Positions 12,497 through 22,649 of a DNA stretch of 64,000 bases are shown here, in pieces. Positions within the stretch are counted from its first letter, which is position 1. Each line of letters starts with the position of its first letter. This DNA comes from Vicugna pacos (taxonomy: Eukaryota; Chordata; Mammalia; Artiodactyla; Camelidae). The translations under genes were made by a program, and so were the position numbers. Where the stretch lies: assembly GCF_048564905.1 (NCBI RefSeq), contig NC_133018.1, positions 3,596,001 to 3,660,000 on the forward strand. Direction: 5' to 3'. Under the pieces are notes generated by a model, which was not told where the DNA came from, did no database searches, and was given only the letters and a program-made list of their open reading frames with translations.

Positions 12497-13099
12497 CTAC
12501 TTCCTGGCCCTGTGCCCTGGTGTTCATCTCCCTGCTGAGCAGAGAGCATTTGTGCTCAATGGAGGATTTCACGAGAGGCCCCACTCCCAGCCCCGGGCCC
12601 AGGTCCCAGAAGTGTCTCTGGTGCTGAGTGAGGAAGTGCTGCCCCCTGCCCCCAGCACAGAGAGGCACACCTCAGTCTGAGCCTGGGCTTGCCCTCTGGG
12701 CCTGGGTGACACAGTCATCCTGTCTAGTGCTGTGGGCATCACTCAGTGGTGGGCAGCTCAGAGCAGGTGCTGAGGGGACAACAGTCACCACGCTGCTGTG
12801 AGAGGCCATTATTCCAACACTGGACACAGTGAAGTTGATCTTTTTCTTCTGAGGCACATTTGGGTCATTTATGTCGTGATGCCTGTTTTAGACGAATCCA
12901 CAGAAGAAGATCACCAGGATGTGGGGTGACACAGGAAACCTTTGATGACACCGGAAGCAGAGATTGTAAAAGGAAAGTTTGAGAAGTTGAATCTCACCAA
13001 AACTAGAATCTTTTGGATTTCAAATATTTTAAATGAGGATAAAATAAATAAGTAATAGACACATAGAAAACTTTGCACACCACATATCCAACACACAGC

Positions 13100-13770
13100 T
13101 GGTGTTGAGATTATTCTCAAAACTAAATGGTAAGAATTATCTGACAGAGTCTGTTTAAAGAATGAGCAAAATTAAGAGCAAGTATTTCATGGAAGAGGAT
13201 GCAGAGATGGGAAACAGCCCATGGAAAGACTGGTATCAGTTGACATGAGAGTAATGCCGGCGCAAGAGCATGCGGAAAAACTGCACACCCATCAGCATGA
13301 GTAAAGTGAAAAGTGGTGACAGCCCGGACACTGCAGGGCCATGGACCACCGGGTCCCTCCTGCGACGCTGGTGGGATGGGAACTGGGCCAGTTGTTGGGG
13401 AACAGTGGAAGCGTCTTCAAATCGTAAATTGCAGTTGGGTCCCTATGATCCAGCAACTGCTCTCCTGCCACTTTAGCTCAAGAAGTGACAGATACTGTTC
13501 CCAGTGAGCCCTGTGCACGGCTGTTCAGAGTAACTTCCAGATAATAGCCCCCAAGGGAGACTGACCCGATGTCCTGCAGAGGAAGGCTGGGTCCCAGACG
13601 CTGTACCTGAATATTGGAACAGGACTCAGCCCTGAGAAGGAGGGGACTCCTAGAGCACACGGCAGTTTTGAGAAATCTGCAGAGGGTTATGCGGAGTGAA
13701 AGATGCCAATTCCAAACGCCTTCATTCTCTGAATCTAGTTCTTATTTCTGTGTAGAAGTTCTGAACAAAA
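13100..13770 (+). mobile_element. Ancient L1 3' fragment
   Basis: The plus strand reads as a decayed L1 3' end ('ggtgggatgggaactgggcc', 'cctatgatccagcaactgct', 'gttatgcggagtgaaagatg'). Heavily diverged; edges approximate. Confidence 0.55.
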
Positions 13771-13939
13771 TTAGAAATGAAGAACTAGATAGTGTTTGCA
13801 GGGAGGGGGCACGGGAGAAAGGAATTCGGTATTGATATTAAGGTGAAACACGAGGGTTCTTGAGGGAGTCGAACTGAGTTATTTCTTGACTTCACTGCTA
13901 GATTTGAACCTACATACATGATAATATCACACAGGACTC

Positions 13940-13970
<31 letters not shown>
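13940..13970. repeat. (CA)n microsatellite
   Basis: An uninterrupted CA dinucleotide run of about 31 bases between V1 and V2. Confidence 0.95.
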
Positions 13971-13975
<5 letters not shown>

Positions 13976-13999
13976 AATTAGTACACGTAATACTGGGAA

Positions 14000-14575
14000 A
14001 CTCTGAGCTTGAACTTTGGGCAATGGTTTGATCAAACACTTGACCAACAAGATAGGCTGATGACAAATAAGCCCTTGAAAGATATTCACCAGTGTAAGTC
14101 ACTGAAGAAAATTAAAAAACATGCGATGCCACGTGATGTGCGTGAGAATGACTTTGGTAAAAGCCAAACACGCCCAGAGCTCAGGGGATGGGCAGCAAAA
14201 GGAACTCTCCTCAGTGGCTGAGGACCACAAAAAGCAGCATCAGGCCCCCACAATGGATAATCGTTTGCCAGAGTCTCAGACAGGCCCTCCTGTACCTGCC
14301 GTAGGAGCCATCAATTCCATTCCCAGGTGCTTCCCTGAGTGAAATAAAAACTTACACCCACAAAGTACCTATAACAAGTGTTATAAAGGCTTTATGTGAA
14401 ATTATCAAAGTGTGGACTCTCGATCCAACCCTAATTTTACAACTGGTGGAGGAGAAACAAAGTGTGATGCATCCATGCAGTGGAATCTACTCAGCAAGGG
14501 GCCTGCAGTGAACGATTAGCACCTAAAACTACACAGACGGATCTCATGCATTACACTGGGTGAAAGAAGCCAGAA
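14000..14575 (+). mobile_element. Probable old L1-derived fragment
   Basis: The text resembles an old L1 3' end (for example 'gatgcatccatgcagtggaa' and 'actgggtgaaagaagccaga'). The assignment is by resemblance only. Confidence 0.4.
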
Positions 14576-14599
14576 TCAAAGGGCAGCCATGGTGACTGC

Positions 14600-15570
14600 A
14601 TTTCTCTGATGCTCTGACCAGGACCCAAGTATGGGGACAGACAGGAGACCAGTGGTCCCAGAGGAGGGGCTTGAAGAAAGGCCGTATCCATAGGCACCTG
14701 AGGAAGTTATGGGAATGACTGGGCTGCTGTCTGTTGTGGTGGGGGATGCTTACATCTCTATATGCATTCATAAATACTCAAAGAGTGTCTAAAAATTGTG
14801 ATTTTTAGTGTATATTAATTATAACTTGAAAAAGAAAAAAGAAATATTGGAAGATGTTTCCCAAGAGCAAAGTCTCGCTTAGAGAGCAAATCCAGAGAAA
14901 GCAGAGGATGCTCTCCCCAGAACAGGGAAGGAGGGAGGGAGCAGGTTTGGGCAGAGATGGACCATGGTCTCCAAGGCTCTCCCAGCCAGCCCACCCTGGC
15001 CGTCCCTCTCTGGCCAAGGCTCTGTGCTGGCAGACACCTCCCTGGCTGCTCTCCATCTAAGCACAGAGGGAACAGTCTTCATTGGACCCTCTTTTCCATC
15101 CATGTCCGCACTCCCTGCAGTCTGTCCCTCTGTCTTTCAGAGACTCCTTCAGACTTTCTTACAGTTCTTAGCAGCACAGACGCCAGGGGTGTGGAGGTGC
15201 TGGGACTCGCATGCCAGTGGGTTTGTCACCTGATGGACCTGTGTCTCCTTAGAGGGCAGCCAGTCTCAGGTGACAGAGGTCTGTGCTGGACTGAGCCCCA
15301 TGATCCTCTGTAGACCTGCTACCATCCCCTCCCTGACCATCCTTCCCAGGGAGACCCACCACCCCTCCCCTCGTTCCCACTTGGCCTCATCCATGCCACA
15401 GACAGCCCCCAGACTCTCCCTGTATGTCTTCCATCACTGGGGGCCCTGCTGAGGTTCAGGATCCAGCCCTGATATCCCACCTGATCCTGGTCATGTCAGG
15501 GCCCAGGATCAGAGTTATTGGTCAACACAGATTCTCCCCATGGACTCAGTGGTCTGGGTGCATGAAATGT
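14600..15570. repeat. Old duplicated block (copy at 10,440-11,555)
   Basis: Second copy of the diverged block described at 10,440-11,555. It lies downstream of V2 in V orientation. The open frames across it are not conserved between the copies, so I call none of them. Confidence 0.75.
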
Positions 15571-16390
15571 GCTTGTATTTCAAACTCCAGGATTGTTGTG
15601 TAGGAACCTCACATCCACACATCTCCCTTGCAAGTGCTTTTGATTGTGTCACCCACAGGCAGAGACTTGGGATGGGGCGCCCATATTCTCCACATCAGCG
15701 TCCTTTGTTTCCCTCCCAAGTGATGTCCCAGGGCACGTGCTCCTGACCAGTCCTCGGAATGTCCTGTGGGCAGACATGGAGCCATTCTTGGCATCTCAAG
15801 CTGAGAATCTGACCCAGTTGGAAAAGCTCTGCCTGGTCCACGTCTGTCTTACACAGACCCCCACACTTGACCTGACTCGCTGTAGGACACAGCTCTGTTC
15901 CCACCTCAGGCTCCAGGCTCCTGTCCTCCCTGCCCTGAGGCCACATGCTTCCTGCTGAGCCTCCAGTCATGACAGGACTCCCTCCCTTCTCCATGGGCAC
16001 CGGAGTTGAGACACACAATGGTCAGACATTCATTGTCACTTCTGGACCCCAAGATCCATGTTCCTTCCCTGAGAGATCCTACAGTTGGAGCATAGTGCCT
16101 GATGGCTCTTGTGATTCGGGTCATCTCAGCCCAGCCCCCCCACCCAAGGTCATGTGTCCCTGGGCCTGTCTAGTCTCTACCAACATCATTCCCACAGGCT
16201 TGGGGAGTAGGAAACAGAATGTTGTGTTGACAAAATCACCTAAAGTTTAATCTGTGCCTGCCTCTCCCAAGGTGTGTCTGGTGGAGAGGGTGAGGGTGAT
16301 GAGTTTGCAAGGACGAGACTCAAATTTCAGGGCCCTGTGCATGTGGGACAGGGAGCACCTCACCCTGGTCCACATAGGGACCTGGAAGGA

Positions 16391-16428
16391 GGTTTCGGTC
16401 TCATTTCCCCGTTGTCTGTGTCACTGTG
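16391..16428 (-). other. 23-RSS-like signal of V2 (22-bp spacer)
   Basis: The consensus heptamer is at 16,422-16,428. The best nonamer, ACCGAAACC (16,391-16,399), matches 7 of 9 with a 22-bp spacer. The signal outlives the coding sequence, which is broken. Confidence 0.7.
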
Positions 16429-16913
16429 GATTACCTGAGTTGGTCATCACTTTTATAGTTGACTCCACAGTATTAGTCAGCCTCATCCTTGGACTGGATG
16501 TTGGAGACGGTCAGGTAGCAGTCAGCCCCGGAGCTGGAGCCTAAGAAGCGACCGGGGAGCCGTCCCCCTTGTTGACTGTTCCATTATTGGTCACTTTCAT
16601 CAGACACTAAGGAGTCTGCCCTGATCTCTGCCGAAACCACTGAATGTAGTGTGTGCTGTGCTCGCTGCTCAGGGTGCAGGGGAGCTTGACCGCTGTTCCC
16701 AGGGAGGCAGAGGCAGATGGGGGCTGGGTCAGCACAGGCACAGCACAGAGGCCTGTGAACAGAAAAGCAGGGATGAGGCTGACTGTGCTGGGACTGGACA
16801 GGTGACCCGCAGGACCCGGCTTAGAGGGAGGTGTTGGGAGGCCCCCGAGGACCCTGGGCCACTCTGACTGTGGAGAAAAGGAAGGGCACAGGGTAGGAGG
16901 GAGCCCAGGCCAT
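16429..16913 (-). pseudogene. IGLV4: V2: IGLV4-type variable pseudogene
   Basis: Two-exon V unit; ATG at 16,913 and V exon 16,752-16,429. Leader is MAWAPSYPVPFLFST. The V exon reads PVLTQPPSASASLG, VKLPCTLSSEHS, then WFRQRSGQTP. After a stop it continues CLMKV, NKGDG, GRFLGSSSGAD and YLTVSN. The LMK and long-CDR2 pattern with SSSGAD fits IGLV4 (human IGLV4-69 group) better than IGLV5 or IGLV11. Lesions: TAG at 16,607-16,609 where Arg is expected, TAA at 16,473-16,475 in place of the Tyr before YC, and a leader donor lacking the usual G|GT context (ACAGTCAG). It is a dead gene and the only member of its subgroup here. Confidence 0.85.
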
Positions 16914-17028
16914 GATGGGTAGGGACTGTGTGAGCTCTGCCCTGAGGATGCCCAGCTGAACGACCTCTCCAAGTTCCTGTTTTATCCTCTCCTCTCCCAA
17001 CCACAGTTCGAGAAGAGAGGAGCATTGA

Positions 17029-17036
17029 ATTCAAAT
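17029..17036 (-). promoter_or_regulatory. V2 degenerate octamer
   Basis: ATTTGAAT on the minus strand, one mismatch to ATTTGCAT, lies 116 bases before the V2 ATG. It is weak evidence for a decayed promoter. Confidence 0.4.
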
Positions 17037-17399
17037 CTATTCCCTACTCCCTGTCCTGTGGCTCTGCTCTTGTCTCAGCCCTGAGCCCAAGAACCTCTCT
17101 TTGGTAATTCCATGAGGTTGGAAGTGCCAAGTCAGGGTTTCAGAGTGAGAGTTATTCTCCCCAAGAGAAAAGTCTTCGAGGGAACATCAGTCATGCCCCT
17201 TGCACTGGACGTTGCCCAGGGGACTAGGACCTCTTACGGTCCCCAAAGCAGGAACTACAGTGCCTCGGATGCTCCCAGGATGGATCCCATCCTACGCGTG
17301 TATCTAGTTCAGCAGAATGACTGCTCTGGAGCTGCCAATAGATGCCAGACCTTTGGTGAGTTTTCCTGCACCACCTCACCTGGCATCATAATAACTCAA

Positions 17400-17417
17400 C
17401 AGCGCCCTCTGCTGAAG
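17400..17417 (-). promoter_or_regulatory. CTCF-like motif upstream of V2
   Basis: The plus strand reads CAGCGCCCTCTGCTGAAG, matching the reverse complement of the CTCF core (GCGCCCTCTGSTGG type). It is 487 bases upstream of the V2 start and in the same orientation as the other CTCF-like motifs here. Assigned by eye without matrix scoring. Confidence 0.45.
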
Positions 17418-17419
17418 GC

Positions 17420-18480
17420 ACACCTCTCCCCAGTCTAATCAGGAGGAACCTTCATTGGGAGGTTCAACCATGTTCGCAGGGTCCCCCCGATAGCGATGTG
17501 TGGGTCAAGATTTCACCTAGAGGACTGACTTGAGAGCCGGAACTTTCATTACCGTCCTTGCCCCGCCCCCCCAACTTTCCTGCCTCCCCCACCCCAGGCC
17601 CCTGAGACCCTCCTGTCACAATCCTCTCTTCTGTATCCTACATCAATAAAATATTCCTTATGGTCCACTTTGGCTTCTAGATCTCTGCACACACTGTAAC
17701 TTGACGTGTGGTTTTTGGAAGCAAACTTGCCCCTGAGAGGGATGCTTGTAGCAATATTTGTTTAAAAATGTACAGACTATTGTTACTCATTTTGCACTAT
17801 AATAAAGCTGTGCTTGATGGCTCAGCTTGATCTGTCAGATTGCATTTATTATCTTATCTTACAGAAGGAAGCCTTCTGGACACATAAATCCATTCATTTC
17901 TGGGTGGCCTCAGTGACACTGACTTGGGTGGAAAGTGGAGCAGCAGTTTCTCCCCAATGAGGCCTTTGTGTTTGGGACTCTCTGGCATCTCCTGGTGGTG
18001 GGGAGTATACGCTGCCGACAGAGATACCCCAAGGAAACCTCAACCAGCTCACCTGCTCTGTCCAATATGGTGGCCACAATCATGGTGGCTGCTGATCATG
18101 CAGTGTGGGTGGACCCAGTAGAGAGGCTGTAGATCTGAAATACCCAGCAGGTGCCAAAGATTTAGGACAGTGTAGTGTAGAATGTTTCAATATTTGTACA
18201 TTTAATTCATATTGAAATGACATTTTTGACAAATAGAGTTAAGGCAAATCTACCATGGAAACTAATTGCATCTACATCTCTTAATTTTTTTTAAAGAGTC
18301 TATTGAAAAAAGCTTTAAATGACAGATGGGATTCAAATTTTGTTTCTATTGAATAGGGCAGCACCGGAAAGTCACAATATCATCACTTGTGTTTCAAATA
18401 GTATAGAGGGCTTTCCGGCACATTAGTAAAGGTCATGTCTTAGCTGAAAGCACAGTGGGAGGCCACAGGAAGGTGCTGAA
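17420..18480. other. Intergenic, possible old LTR-like fossil
   Basis: Two AATAAA signals (near 17,644 and 17,803) follow C-rich sequence at about 17,560-17,610. This composition can occur in LTRs of endogenous retroviruses, but I see no paired ends or internal virus-like region, so the family is open. No V gene is present. Confidence 0.25.
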
Positions 18481-18499
18481 GACCAGGGGTTCTGGGCTG

Positions 18500-18690
18500 G
18501 AGAGAACTTGGTGTGCTGCCGGGTTGCCACATTCTCGTTCTGACTTGGACACAGCTGCTCAGCCCTTCATGCCTCAGTTTCCCCTTCTGTGACCTGGGTT
18601 GTCAGGGGAGTGCTTTCTCACAGATTATTTGTGATTCAGCAAGGTAATAAATAGGAAGAACTTTGTTGGTGCTTAACAAGTATTAAGCAC
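18500..18690 (+). mobile_element. MIR-like SINE remnant
   Basis: 'tgacttggacacagctgctc' followed by 'catgcctcagtttccccttctg' is MIR text. Ancient; edges approximate. Confidence 0.6.
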
Positions 18691-18699
18691 TCACGACTG

Positions 18700-20560
18700 T
18701 TCACTCCTCTTATAACTGTTAACATCCTTATTCCTTATCCGGATACTTACTACACAGCACAGGCGTTGGAACAGGAGTAGGAACGTGAGAAAGGAACAAA
18801 GTTTTGGGGTTGTGACATTTGACACTGACAAAAATTTCTGGCCACCCCAAAGTGCACACAGGTATGTGGGACCCCTCACACTCACCAGCTGAAGTCCTAA
18901 CCGGCAGTGCCTGAGAGTGGGACCTTATTCAAAACTGGAGCCAGTTCAGATGTAATTAGTTAAGCTGGGTTCATGCTGGAGTGAGCTGAGCCCCCACCCC
19001 AATTCCGTGTCCCCAGTCGCCTCAGGAGCTCGGGTCTCTGTCCCCGTGGAAACTCTCAGTCCCTCCTGCTGGCCTCTTAGGTCTTTCTCAGTCCAGCTGA
19101 TTCTTGGAATTTGCCTGTCCTCCCCACAGCAACCGAGTTTCAGTCAGAGATTCCAGAGCTTTGAATGCTGTGGGAAGCAGGTTAACAATACAATTTCTCT
19201 CAGGCTGCATGGGTGGTGTGTTAGAGACGGGGTGATGTCCCTGGTCATTTTTGGGGTCATACTTTCTCTGTGTTTGGATTTGAAGAGTTTAGGTTCGGTT
19301 GTTATGTCATCAAGTTCACTCATCTTTTCTTTTGCAACGTCTGAGTGCTGTCAGTCTGACCCAGTGTATTTTGATCTTAGTTGCTGTGGGTTTCATTTGT
19401 AGAAGTTCAATTTGCATTATTTTTCAATATTTCATGTCTCCACTTACCAGGTTCAATCTTTCCTTGACCTCAGAAAAAATTGGAATAAAGGTATAAACGT
19501 TGCTTTTGTCTGCTTGTCTGCCTGGGCAATTCCAGGTCAAGCTTCGATTAATTAGTTTTTCAAGTTATTATGGCTCTTGTTCTCCTGATTCTTTATAGGA
19601 TATTTTTGGTAGGATTCAGGTCTTGTGAATTTTCCTTGCTGAGTACAGGTTACTTTTTATTTCTCCCAGAATGTTTGATTTTTCTTTTTTTTTCAGTTGT
19701 TTCTGTAAAGTGACTTGGAGACACTCAAATCCTTTCTTCACCTGCTTTTGCATTTTCTGAAGTGCAACCAGGATGCCCTTTCATATGGGGCCGATTACCT
19801 CCACTAGTGGTGTGAGTTTGTCTGATTGGTCACCCTGAGGCCTTAATTTGGAGCTTCCCCCTCTGATTTGGAAGCAGTCCACTTCTGATGTGTTTGTGAT
19901 TCTGCGGAACTTCCTCCAGCATCTTTGGTGGCTTCTTCCTCAACCTCAGGATGATTCCTCCCTCCTGAGAGTTCATCAGAAGATTAGGACTATTTGGATG
20001 CTGCAGAGTCCTCTCTGTGCAGATGTCCTCTCTGATACTCTTTCCTCTAGATGATCCATTTCTTTTTGGGATCCTTTGAAATTGACTCGGAAAAATGCAT
20101 GCACAAGGTGGAATGAGATCTCCCTGGAAGAAAGCAAGGGAGGCCACTGGTCACAGATGCATTGCGGTGACAGCTCAGGACTTGTGTGGGAGTGGCTGCA
20201 TGTCATCCTGAACTGAGGCAAGGACTTGGAACCATGGTGCCAGGCATCACTGGACCTCTGTCACACGCAGGGAAGGGGCAGGACCTTGGGGGAGCCCATC
20301 TCTACAACAACGGCCCAACCTGGGGAGGGCATAGCTGTGAGCTGGCAGAGTCTCCAACACCAGTGGGTGGTGTGTCAACCCGAAGGAGAGACTCCACACT
20401 GACTGCTGCAATAGTTTGATCTGCTCAGGGGCCTAGGTTGCCATGGGAACCTAAAGCTTCAGGATCTCAGATGAGCTGGGTGGTTCTGGGGATCAGTCCA
20501 GGAGAAGTGGGTGGGTGAGGGGCCAGTCACTGACACACGGAAATCGAGAGTCCATTCCCA
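18700..20560. other. Intergenic, no gene recognised
   Basis: No RSS, octamer or V exon is seen. T-rich sequence at 19,280-19,780 ('catttgtagaagttcaattt') looks like an old antisense interspersed repeat, which I cannot name with confidence. Confidence 0.4.
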
Positions 20561-20818
20561 GTGGGTCTGTGTCTCCCTCTATCTGTCCTCTCTTTCAGGC
20601 CCACTTTGCCCTACTCTTTCCACAGCCCAGACACCAGGACATTCTGGTCCAGCCACCCTAAGACCAGGTCTGATTCACCATGCGTAGAGCTGCCTGGAGG
20701 GAGGGCTGAGGGAGGGATTATGTCCTGGGAGCTCAGATCTATAGGGACCCAGCCAGATCTGTCACTGCTTTGTCCACAGACCTCCTGGGGCTGGAGGAGA
20801 GGGTGACAGAGATGGAGG

Positions 20819-20857
20819 GGTTTGTGTCCGACTTCCCCATCTGCCTGGGTCACTGTG
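20819..20857 (-). other. 23-RSS of V3
   Basis: Consensus heptamer at 20,851-20,857, 23-bp spacer and nonamer ACACAAACC. The signal is intact although the V exon is split by an insertion. Confidence 0.85.
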
Positions 20858-21621
20858 TGCATTGGCATTGCTGTCATATGACTGACAGTAATAGTCAGCT
20901 TCATCTTCGACCTCGGCCCCGCTGACGGTCAGCGTGACTGTGTTGCCTGAGTGAGACCCACAGAACCACTCAGGGATCCCTGAGTGCCTGCTGTTATCAT
21001 CATAGATGACCAGCACAGGGGCCTGGCCTGGCTACTTCTTTTGTTTTTAATTTTAAAAACATTTTTATTTTATTTTATTTAATTTCTTAAAGAAGTCTTT
21101 TTTAAACATTATTTATTCATTTATACACATTTTACAATGTTGTGTCAAATTCCAGTGTTCAGCACAATATTTCAGTCATTCATGGACATATACACACTCA
21201 TTGTCACATGTTTTTCTCTGTGAGTTATCATAACATTTTGTGTATATTTCCCTGTGCTATACAGTATAATATTGTTTATCTATTTACCATTTTGAAATCC
21301 CAGTCTTCTGCTGGTACCAGTGAGCATAACTGCTTCCTGAGCTGCCTCCTTGGCAGGTGATCCTGGCCCTCTGTCGCAAGGACTCGAACACCACAGAGGG
21401 CTGAGTCAGTGCAGAAGAGGCCACATAACCTGCAGGAGAGGAGAGGAGAGTGAGGGTGGGGGCCAGGGTGTCATTCCCTAAGACCACGCACCCCACAGCA
21501 TCCCCTGTGCTGAGCTGACTTTCAGGACCTGGCTGATGTCTGGGTGCCCAGGGGTCTGAGTCCTGGGGGCAGCACCTGTACAGAGAGAGAGGAGGGACAG
21601 CAGGAGAGGGGTCCAGGCCAT
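20858..21621 (-). pseudogene. IGLV3: V3: IGLV3 pseudogene split by an L1 fragment
   Basis: The leader exon is 21,621-21,576 and the V exon starts at 21,429 (CTGCAG|GT). FR1-CDR1 reads [22 protein letters not shown] and YAHWYQQK. Then about 271 bases of foreign sequence (21,034-21,304) interrupt the FR2 segment QQKPGQAPV. The exon resumes with MLVIYDDNS and continues through [17 protein letters not shown] to the heptamer. Translation runs into the insert and stops after QQKTGISKW. Other departures are VVFESLRQRA in FR1 and [11 protein letters not shown] in FR3 (Arg to Trp, Ser to Cys). Octamer, splice sites and RSS survive, so it may still recombine, but only to a non-productive product. Confidence 0.9.
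21034..21304 (-). mobile_element. Short L1 3'-end insertion inside V3
   Basis: About 271 bases match the 3' UTR of the L1 at 293-4,379 (compare 340-560): 'cattttacaatgttgtgtca', 'tattcattgtcacat'-like text, 'tatatttccctgtgctata' and 'cccagtctt'. The A-tail is T-rich on the plus strand at about 21,037-21,080, so it is a severely 5'-truncated L1 in the same orientation as V3. The V exon continues correctly on both sides (ggct before, ttctgctgg after). Only a short shared CTTCT is visible as a possible target repeat. Confidence 0.85.
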
Positions 21622-21724
21622 GGTGTAGGTGCCCTGAGCTCTGCTCTGAGACCATGTAGCAGGGCAGGGCTCCTCAAGGTCCCTCTTATTCCCTCAGAGC
21701 TTTGGGGCAGGAGGGTTTGGGTTT

Positions 21725-21732
21725 ATGCAAAT
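21725..21732 (-). promoter_or_regulatory. V3 promoter octamer ATTTGCAT
   Basis: Perfect octamer 104 bases before the V3 ATG. A GAATAAGAG TATA-like element lies between them. Confidence 0.8.
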
Positions 21733-22182
21733 TTACCCCCTCCCTGGGGCTCCTCACTGAGAGGGGAGTCACCAGTCCTTCAGCCAGGGCAACTCACTCA
21801 GCCTCCTCCCTGGCTTCTTATGTCTGAAAATCAGACCTGGCCTCCTTGGGCCTTGATCTCAGTCCCCTTCCTGTCTCTGACCACATGACCACAGTCCCAA
21901 CCATCCCGGCCTGTGGATTCTGCTGGGTTGGCTCAGTGGAGTTGTTAGCCTGGCTGGATCATAGAGAGACAAGAGGGATGCACTGTGCCCTGTCCCCTGT
22001 GTCCTGGGGGGACATGGGCATGTGAACCTCCATCGTGTTCCCTGTGCTGTCAGGGGATGGGGTGGTCAGTCCTGACTTCCTGCCAGGCCTGACCCTCAGA
22101 CCCTAGTGGACCCCCAGAGCGATTATCCCAAAGCTCCACCTGGGCGGCCCCAACCTCAGTTGTGATGCTCCTGTTGCCTCTT

Positions 22183-22199
22183 CTGCCCCCTGCTGGAGG
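22183..22199 (-). promoter_or_regulatory. CTCF-like motif upstream of V3
   Basis: CTGCCCCCTGCTGGAGG on the plus strand is a close reverse-strand match to the CTCF core. It lies 562 bases upstream of the V3 ATG, and the tandem copy upstream of V6 keeps it. Confidence 0.5.
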
Positions 22200-22596
22200 A
22201 GGAGAGCCAGACCAGGAGCTCCCTTCCTGCAGGTCTCCCCGAAGACTTCTCACCTAAGAGGGTGCGAAGCAGGGATTCCAGCCCTGCCTCTGGGGCAGCT
22301 GTGACCCCGGCCCTGACCTGTCCAGCAGAGATGTCACCTACGGGGTGCAGGTGCGGTTCCCATAACGTTATCTTGGGGTGGAAATGCCCTTCCCGACCCT
22401 TTGGTTTTGTTATTAGAGTGGAGGGTGCGAGATGAACTGCAGCTTGTCTGCAAAGTGCCAGTGTCCATAGCAACATGTATGGTACCCTGGGGACCCTGGT
22501 CTCCTTGTGTTTAGGAACCAAGATGGATACATTCCCCACCCCAGGAGGGCAGTTGTGTGATGCTGTTTCTGCTACTTGAGTTCATCTGTGTAGAGA

Positions 22597-22645
22597 TATC
22601 ATCCTCATCACCATCCTCGTCACCATCACCATCCTCATCCCTCTT
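22597..22645. repeat. ATC/CAT-rich short repeat
   Basis: Imperfect trinucleotide repeat (catcctcatcaccatcctc type). An expanded version occurs at the matching place in unit B. Confidence 0.8.
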
Positions 22646-22649
22646 CCTT

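Noticed and set aside
12640-12660. 'gtgctgccccctgcccccag' as another CTCF-like motif
   Set aside because: It lacks the STGG half of the core (CCCCCTGCCC), so I did not count it. The weaker string at 52,673-52,689 (CTGCCCTTTGCTGG) was also left out.
11781-12668. A 295-codon minus-strand open frame covering V1 with its promoter, intron and flanks
   Set aside because: The real gene is the two-exon V unit inside it (11,925-12,402), with canonical splice sites and RSS. The longer frame simply lacks stops in the intron and flanks.
17560-17830. C-rich stretch with two AATAAA signals as a definite solo LTR
   Set aside because: No matching ends, no family match that I can state, and no internal virus-like region. 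Listed only as a low-confidence possibility.
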